In this document: positions 34,263 through 38,400 of the stretch, one piece after another
Numbering within the stretch: position 1 is the first letter of the stretch
Layout of the letters: every line of letters starts with the position of its first letter
Source of the DNA: JBDTVS01 sp040007095
Lineage (GTDB): Bacteria; Acidobacteriota; Vicinamibacteria; Vicinamibacterales; CAVVIG01
DNA: 38,400 nt
Direction: 5' to 3'
Assembly (NCBI GenBank): GCA_040007095.1
Contig: JBDTVS010000218.1
Coordinates: forward strand, 1-38,400
The notes under the pieces: generated by a model
What the model was told of the DNA's origin: nothing
Database searches by the model: none
What the model saw: only the letters and a program-made list of their open reading frames with translations
Made by a program: the position numbers and the translations under genes

Positions 34263-35924
34263 ATGGCACCGACGGTATCGCAGCTACGGATTCGCGGCGG
34301 CGTCGTGTTCGCGCTGCTCGCCCTGTGCATGGTCGCCCGGACCAGCACGAACGAGCGCGCCTGGATCACCGTGCTGTCGACGACCGATCTTCACGGCAAC
34401 ATCCTGCCGGTCGACTATTACACCGGCCGGCCCGATGCCCGAGGTCTTGCGAAGGTCGCGTCGATTGTGCGTCAGGCGCGAACCGAGAACCCTTCAGGCA
34501 CGTTGTTGCTCGATTCGGGCGACGCCATCCAGGGTACTCCCCTCGAGTATGTCCACAACCGAATTCACAACGCGCCGCCCGATCCCATGATGTCGTCGAT
34601 GAACGCTCTTGCCTTCGACGCCATGACCGTCGGTAACCACGAGTACAACTTCGGCCTGGCGGTGCTCGAAAAGGCGAAGAGTGAAGCGCGCTTCCCCTGG
34701 CTGTCGGCGAACACCTACCGGCGCGGCACCAACGAGACCTACCATCGTCCGTACATCGTGAAAGAGCTGAACGGCGTTCGCGTCGGCGTCCTGGGACTGA
34801 CGACGCCGGGTATTCCGTTCTGGGAGAACACTCAGAACTACGCCGGGCTGGACTTTCGCGAGCCGGTGGCCGAGGCGAAGCGGTGGGTGGAAATTTTGAA
34901 GGGGCGCGAGCGCGTCGATCTCGTCATCGTCGCGATGCACATGGGCCTCGAAGAGGACCTCGCGACCGGCGAGCCGGCTCCAGGGCAGGTCTTGAATGAA
35001 AACAGGGCGTTGGCGATCGCGCGTCTGGTCGGCGGCGTCGACATCGTGCTGACCGGACACACCCATCGGGAGATTCCAGGCGTCTATGTCAACGGTGTCC
35101 TCATCATGCAGGCGAACCTGTGGGGGCGACACGTCGCGCGCGCGGATGTGTTTCTCGAGAAAACGGGGCAGGGTGCCTGGAGCGTCGCGGCTAAACAGGC
35201 CAGGACGATTCCAATCACCGAGAGCACCGCCGTCGACGCCGACATTGCGAAGCTGGCCGAACCCTACGATCAGGAGACGCGCGCGTGGCTGGATCGCGCC
35301 ATCGGCGAGTCGGATGCCGAACTGACGGCCGAGAACGCGCGTTTCGAGGATACGGCGCTGCTCGACCTCGTGCAGCGGGTTCAGCTCGACGCCGGCAAAG
35401 CGGACGTGTCGATGGTGGCCAGCTTCAACCCGCAGGCGCGGCTCCCTAAAGGCGTCGTGACGGTCCGGGATATCGCCGGCCTCTACGTCTATGAAAATAC
35501 GCTCGTGGTTCTCGAGGTCACGGGACAGCAACTGAAGGAAGCCCTGGAGCACTCGGCGCGTTTCTTTCGTGCATTCGTGCCGGGCCGCACGCGGGGAGAG
35601 CTTGTGGATGGCCGGATTCCGGACTACAACTTCGACATCGCCGAAGGCGTCAGCTACGATCTCGACGTCACCAGGCCGTTCGGCCAGCGTGTCCAGAACC
35701 TCCGCTTTCGCGGTCAGCCGTTGAGCCCCGAACAAACCTTGCGCCTCGCGACCAACAACTATCGGGTCAATGGCGGCGGGGGCTACACCATGTACAAGGG
35801 GGCGCCGGAGGTGTATCGCTCGTCGCAGGAGATCCGCGAGCTCATCGTCGAATGGGTGGAGCAGCACCGGCGCGTTCCGGGCGCGCCGACCAATAATTGG
35901 CGGTTGATCGCTGTGCCGCGATGA
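34263..35924 (+). CDS. Secreted 5'-nucleotidase / bifunctional metallophosphoesterase (UshA/YfkN-like)
   Basis: A 553-residue protein starting at ATG 34263 with a hydrophobic signal (GGVVFALLALCMVARTS). The metallophosphoesterase domain (about 35-320) has all signature blocks: TTDLHGNILP, DSGDAIQGTP, TVGNHEYNFG, VAMHMGLEED and LTGHTHREIPG. The 5'-nucleotidase C-terminal domain (about 345-530) has VQLDAGKADVSM, YVYENTLVVLEVTGQQLKE, SYDLDVTRPFGQRV and ATNNYRVNGGGGYTMY. Length fits the family (about 550). It should hydrolyse nucleotides, cyclic nucleotides or UDP-sugars in the periplasm with a di-metal site, releasing phosphate and nucleoside for uptake. It stands 130 bp after the giant operon, and the intervening promoter suggests separate transcription. 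Confidence 0.92.
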   Translation: MAPTVSQLRIRGGVVFALLALCMVARTSTNERAWITVLSTTDLHGNILPVDYYTGRPDARGLAKVASIVRQARTENPSGTLLLDSGDAIQGTPLEYVHNRIHNAPPDPMMSSMNALAFDAMTVGNHEYNFGLAVLEKAKSEARFPWLSANTYRRGTNETYHRPYIVKELNGVRVGVLGLTTPGIPFWENTQNYAGLDFREPVAEAKRWVEILKGRERVDLVIVAMHMGLEEDLATGEPAPGQVLNENRALAIARLVGGVDIVLTGHTHREIPGVYVNGVLIMQANLWGRHVARADVFLEKTGQGAWSVAAKQARTIPITESTAVDADIAKLAEPYDQETRAWLDRAIGESDAELTAENARFEDTALLDLVQRVQLDAGKADVSMVASFNPQARLPKGVVTVRDIAGLYVYENTLVVLEVTGQQLKEALEHSARFFRAFVPGRTRGELVDGRIPDYNFDIAEGVSYDLDVTRPFGQRVQNLRFRGQPLSPEQTLRLATNNYRVNGGGGYTMYKGAPEVYRSSQEIRELIVEWVEQHRRVPGAPTNNWRLIAVPR

Positions 35925-36000
35925 CCCGGCAGGCGGACAGACTCATCCGGTAATCGCTCGCGTTGCGGGCGGCACGAATGCAATAGATAAGGTGGATCCG

Positions 36001-37455
36001 ATGTTGAAGAAATCGTTGACTGTCGTGGCACTGGCGGCCCTGTGTGTGATGGCAGCCCGGGCACAGGATGCGAAGACCGTGATCGCAAACGCGTCGCAGG
36101 CGATGGGTGTCGACACTTTGAAGACCGTGCAGTTTTCGGCGACCGGGTTCGACTTCGCCATTGGTCAGGCGCCGAATCCGAGCTCGCCGTGGCCGAAGTT
36201 CATCAACAAGAGCTACACGCGAGCCGTCAGCTTCGAGACGCCGGCGTCACGCGTTGACCGCGTGCGCGTCCAGGCCGAGAACCCGCCTCGCGGCGGCGGA
36301 CAGCAGCCGATCGTCGGTGAGCAGCCGCAGAACCAGACGATCGTCGTGAATGCTCAGACCCCGTGGGTCCAGCAGTTGGAGATCTGGATGCTGCCGCACG
36401 GCTTCCTCAGGGCCGCGGCCACGAGGAGCTCGACGGTCGAGATGAAGACCGTCGGGGGGAAGAAATACACCGTCGTCGCTTTCGTCGGAGACAACAAAGC
36501 CAAGGTCAGCGGATACCTCAACGATCGGAGCCTGATCGAGCGCGTCGAGACGCGGATCGACAACGCCTTTCTCGGCGACATGCTCTTCGAGGCGATCTAT
36601 AGCGACTACAGGGACGTCGGCGGCGCTCAGTTTCCGATGCACATCGTCCAGAAGCAGGGCGGGTATCCCATCTTCGACCTCACCGTCACCGACGTGAAGG
36701 CCAACGCCGCGGTGAGCATTCAGGCGCCGCAGGGACGAGGAGGGGCGCCTGCGGCCGCCGCGGCTGCGAATCCGCCCGCTCAGTCGGAGAAGCTTGGCGA
36801 CGGCGTCTATCTGATTACCGGCGGCTACGCGGTCATCGCCGTCGATTTCAAGGACTACATCACGCTCATCGAGTGTGGCCAGAACGAGCCGCGCGCGTTG
36901 GCGGTGATCGCGGAGGCCAAGCGTCTGATTCCCGGCAAGCCGATCAAGTACGTGATCAATACCCACAGCCATATCGATCACTCGAGTGGGCTGCGCCCGT
37001 TCGTCGCCGAAGGGACCACGATCATCACGCATCAACTGAACAAAACCTACCTCGAAAAGGTGATGAGCCTCCCGCATACCCTCAATCCCGACAAAGCGGA
37101 AGGCTCGGGGAAGAAGGCGGTGGTCGAAGGCGTCGGCGACAAGAAAGTGCTGACTGATGGTACGCACGTCATCGAGCTCTATCACCAGAAGAACTTCCTC
37201 CATCACGAGGGGATGCTTCTCGTATATCTCCCGAAGGAAAAGGTCCTGCTCGAAGCCGATGGCTACAATCCTCAGTCGACGACGGCGACGCCACCGAATC
37301 CGCCGAGCCCGTACACGGTCAGCCTGCTGGACAACATTCAACGCTTGAAGCTTGACGTCCAGCGAATCGTCCCGGTGCACTATCCCGCGGACAATCGGGT
37401 GGTGACGATGGCGGAGCTGACCCGGTGGGTAGGCCGCACCGGGGCGACACATTAG
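36001..37455 (+). CDS. Secreted metallo-beta-lactamase-fold protein with N-terminal beta domain
   Basis: A 484-residue protein. ATG 36001 has AAGGTGG five bases upstream; a GTG at 35992 is too close to that site. Signal peptide MLKKSLTVVALAALCVMAAR ending AQ. Residues about 25-250 form a beta-rich domain like an LolA-type lipoprotein-carrier fold (FSATGFDFAIGQ, KKYTVVAFVGDNKAKVSGYL, FPMHIVQKQGGYPIFDLTV). The hydrolase domain follows a Pro/Ala linker at about 250-262: LGDGVYLITGGYAVIAVDFKD in part, THSHIDHSSG (His322, His324, Asp326, His327), KVLLEADGYNPQ and IVPVHYP. The expected mid-domain His lies in a changed context (NFLHHEGMLL), so the second metal site may differ. Substrate unknown. Confidence 0.85.
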   Translation: MLKKSLTVVALAALCVMAARAQDAKTVIANASQAMGVDTLKTVQFSATGFDFAIGQAPNPSSPWPKFINKSYTRAVSFETPASRVDRVRVQAENPPRGGGQQPIVGEQPQNQTIVVNAQTPWVQQLEIWMLPHGFLRAAATRSSTVEMKTVGGKKYTVVAFVGDNKAKVSGYLNDRSLIERVETRIDNAFLGDMLFEAIYSDYRDVGGAQFPMHIVQKQGGYPIFDLTVTDVKANAAVSIQAPQGRGGAPAAAAAANPPAQSEKLGDGVYLITGGYAVIAVDFKDYITLIECGQNEPRALAVIAEAKRLIPGKPIKYVINTHSHIDHSSGLRPFVAEGTTIITHQLNKTYLEKVMSLPHTLNPDKAEGSGKKAVVEGVGDKKVLTDGTHVIELYHQKNFLHHEGMLLVYLPKEKVLLEADGYNPQSTTATPPNPPSPYTVSLLDNIQRLKLDVQRIVPVHYPADNRVVTMAELTRWVGRTGATH

Positions 37456-37474
37456 ACAGGCGAGCTCCTTTGTG

Positions 37475-38086
37475 ATGTCCGACCTCGAGTCTCAATTTGG
37501 CGGGATCGACATCTACCTGTTCGATCAACTGCTGCGCGGCCGCATCCCGCCCGGGATGCGGGTGTTGGATGCCGGCTGCGGGTCCGGGCGCAATCTCGTC
37601 TATTTCCTTCGGCAGGGTTACGAGGTCCATGCGACCGACGCGAACCCAGGTGCGATGGCCTCCGTTCGCCGGCTGGCGTCGGCGCTCGCTTCTCAGCTGC
37701 CGGATGCGAACTTTCGAGTCGAGCCGGTAGAGCGCATGACGTTTCCGGATGCGTTCGCCGCCGTCGTGCTTTCCAGCGCCGTGCTGCACTTCGCCCGAGA
37801 CGACGCGCAATTCGACGCGATGGTGCGCGAGATGTGGCGGGTGCTCAAGCCAGGTGGGCTCTTCTTCTGCCGGCTGGCCTCCAATATCGGCATGGAAAAC
37901 AGGATGCGCCGAATCGCAGGCCGTCGGTTTCGGCTCCCGGACGGATCCGATCGCTATCTGGTCGACGAGTCGATGCTCGTCGAGCTCACGCGCAGCTTGG
38001 GCGGCACGCTGCTCGACCCGCTGAAAACCAGCATCGTACAGGATCAACGCTGCATGACGACTTGGGTGGTTCGGAAGAATGGCTGA
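37475..38086 (+). CDS. Class I SAM-dependent methyltransferase (TehB/Methyltransf_11-like)
   Basis: A 203-residue protein, starting at ATG 37475 or at GTG 37472 directly before it; neither has a strong ribosome-binding site. It begins 19 nt after the previous stop and may be co-transcribed with the metallo-beta-lactamase-fold gene. Motif I is RVLDAGCGSGRNLVYFL, motif II the acidic TDANPGAM, motif III FAAVVLSSAVLHFARDD, and the post-motif WRVLKPGGLFFCRL. The G-C-G-S-G-R-N-L form and the short length are like tellurite-resistance TehB and small-molecule thiol or arsenic methyltransferases. The acceptor is not determinable. Its end overlaps the next small frame by 8 nt. Confidence 0.88.
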   Translation: MSDLESQFGGIDIYLFDQLLRGRIPPGMRVLDAGCGSGRNLVYFLRQGYEVHATDANPGAMASVRRLASALASQLPDANFRVEPVERMTFPDAFAAVVLSSAVLHFARDDAQFDAMVREMWRVLKPGGLFFCRLASNIGMENRMRRIAGRRFRLPDGSDRYLVDESMLVELTRSLGGTLLDPLKTSIVQDQRCMTTWVVRKNG

Positions 38087-38243
38087 TACCGTGTTGCGCT
38101 CTTGCGATGGGCTGGCGCTCGGCACGATCAGACACGAGCACCCGGCGCTTGGACCCATCTCGATATACGAATGGTTCGCGGTCGTCGGCAGTCACGAGGC
38201 GCGGCACGCCGCGCAGATCCTGGAAATCAAGGCGCCGGTGTGA
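38079..38243 (+). pseudogene. C-terminal fragment of a DinB-like four-helix protein (54 codons)
   Basis: An ATG at 38079, after GGAAG, opens a 54-residue frame that overlaps the methyltransferase end by 8 nt. It reads RHEHPALGPISIYEWF, then VVGSHEARHAAQILEIKAPV. The pattern HP.LG.ls.YeW....g.HE.RH..Q..ei is the last helix of DinB/YfiT-like metal-binding proteins, including two His of the metal site. The family normally has about 150-170 residues; the first three helices and the first His are missing. It is probably a remnant, although a start codon and ribosome-binding site let it be translated. Confidence 0.55.
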
Positions 38244-38258
38244 TCGCTCCGTACCGTG

Positions 38259-38342
38259 ATGGAGGTCGAGATTCGTCGAGCGCGCCTGGACGATGCCGAA
38301 GCGATTGTGGGCGGCGCGCTCTTCTTTTCGAAGCCGCTCTAA
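38259..38342 (+). pseudogene. Possible N-terminal scrap of a GNAT acetyltransferase; then spacer to the window edge
   Basis: An ATG at 38259 gives EVEIRRARLDDAEAIVG, the usual beginning of a GNAT acetyltransferase (IRrA..eDaeaI), but the frame stops after 27 codons at 38340-38342 and no acetyl-CoA-binding motif follows. It may be a decayed gene or coincidence. In the remaining 58 bp another frame opens at ATG 38375 and runs off the edge; it is too short to assess. Confidence 0.3.
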
Positions 38343-38400
38343 CCTCAATACTGTTCACTTACGTTGGTGCCACGATGGAGATGGTGATCGCGAGCCGGTG

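Overview
The window looks like a piece of chromosome from a GC-rich, Gram-negative-type soil bacterium, most likely an acidobacterium of the Vicinamibacteria kind. This rests on gene content and style: secreted PQQ dehydrogenases with cytochrome c partners, Tat-exported and lipoprotein oxidoreductases, periplasmic metallo-beta-lactamase-fold proteins, an outer-membrane barrel, multi-PAS signalling proteins, and several genes whose -10 box lies directly before the start codon (leaderless). No rRNA, tRNA, CRISPR array, replication origin or intact mobile element was seen. The taxonomic call is inference.

Left part (1-12.5 kb). A secreted FN3/LamG surface protein runs off the left edge on the minus strand. 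Divergent from it are a sugar-dehydrogenase-fold protein that lacks the expected catalytic His and a small outer-membrane beta-barrel. A minus-strand MBOAT/SGNH acyltransferase pair and a methyltransferase follow. Between and beyond these lie fossils: a possible IS91-type transposase scrap, and the 3' end of a histidine kinase coupled to a response regulator truncated in its receiver. Then come a small protein with a beta-trefoil-like start and a Val-Pro-Thr-Pro repeat linker, and a minus-strand pair made of a metallo-beta-lactamase-fold protein and a lipoprotein.

Middle (12.8-21.2 kb). A translationally coupled cytochrome c/PQQ alcohol dehydrogenase operon is present; the dehydrogenase carries the Asp-Tyr-Asp signature of lanthanide-dependent enzymes. 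A truncated haemoglobin, a cupin, a frameshifted receiver remnant, a receiver plus five-PAS protein with a degenerate kinase-like tail and no ATPase domain, and a Tat-exported FAD oxidoreductase follow.

Right part (21.2-38.4 kb). The most unusual part is a 12.9-kb operon of three giant, beta-rich proteins without signal peptides (1401, 967 and 1914 residues). They are tightly coupled (4-nt overlap, then a 7-nt gap). The first is an FN3-rich scaffold, the second carries a HEFIH...E metallopeptidase signature and a Ca-loop motif, and the third combines a very long repetitive beta region, two concanavalin-like domains and a coiled coil. The first and third appear to share a beta-sandwich domain. 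I do not recognise this system; it is the best candidate here for something undescribed. Downstream are a secreted 5'-nucleotidase-type phosphoesterase, a second periplasmic metallo-beta-lactamase-fold protein, a methyltransferase, and short DinB-like and GNAT-like fragments at the right edge.
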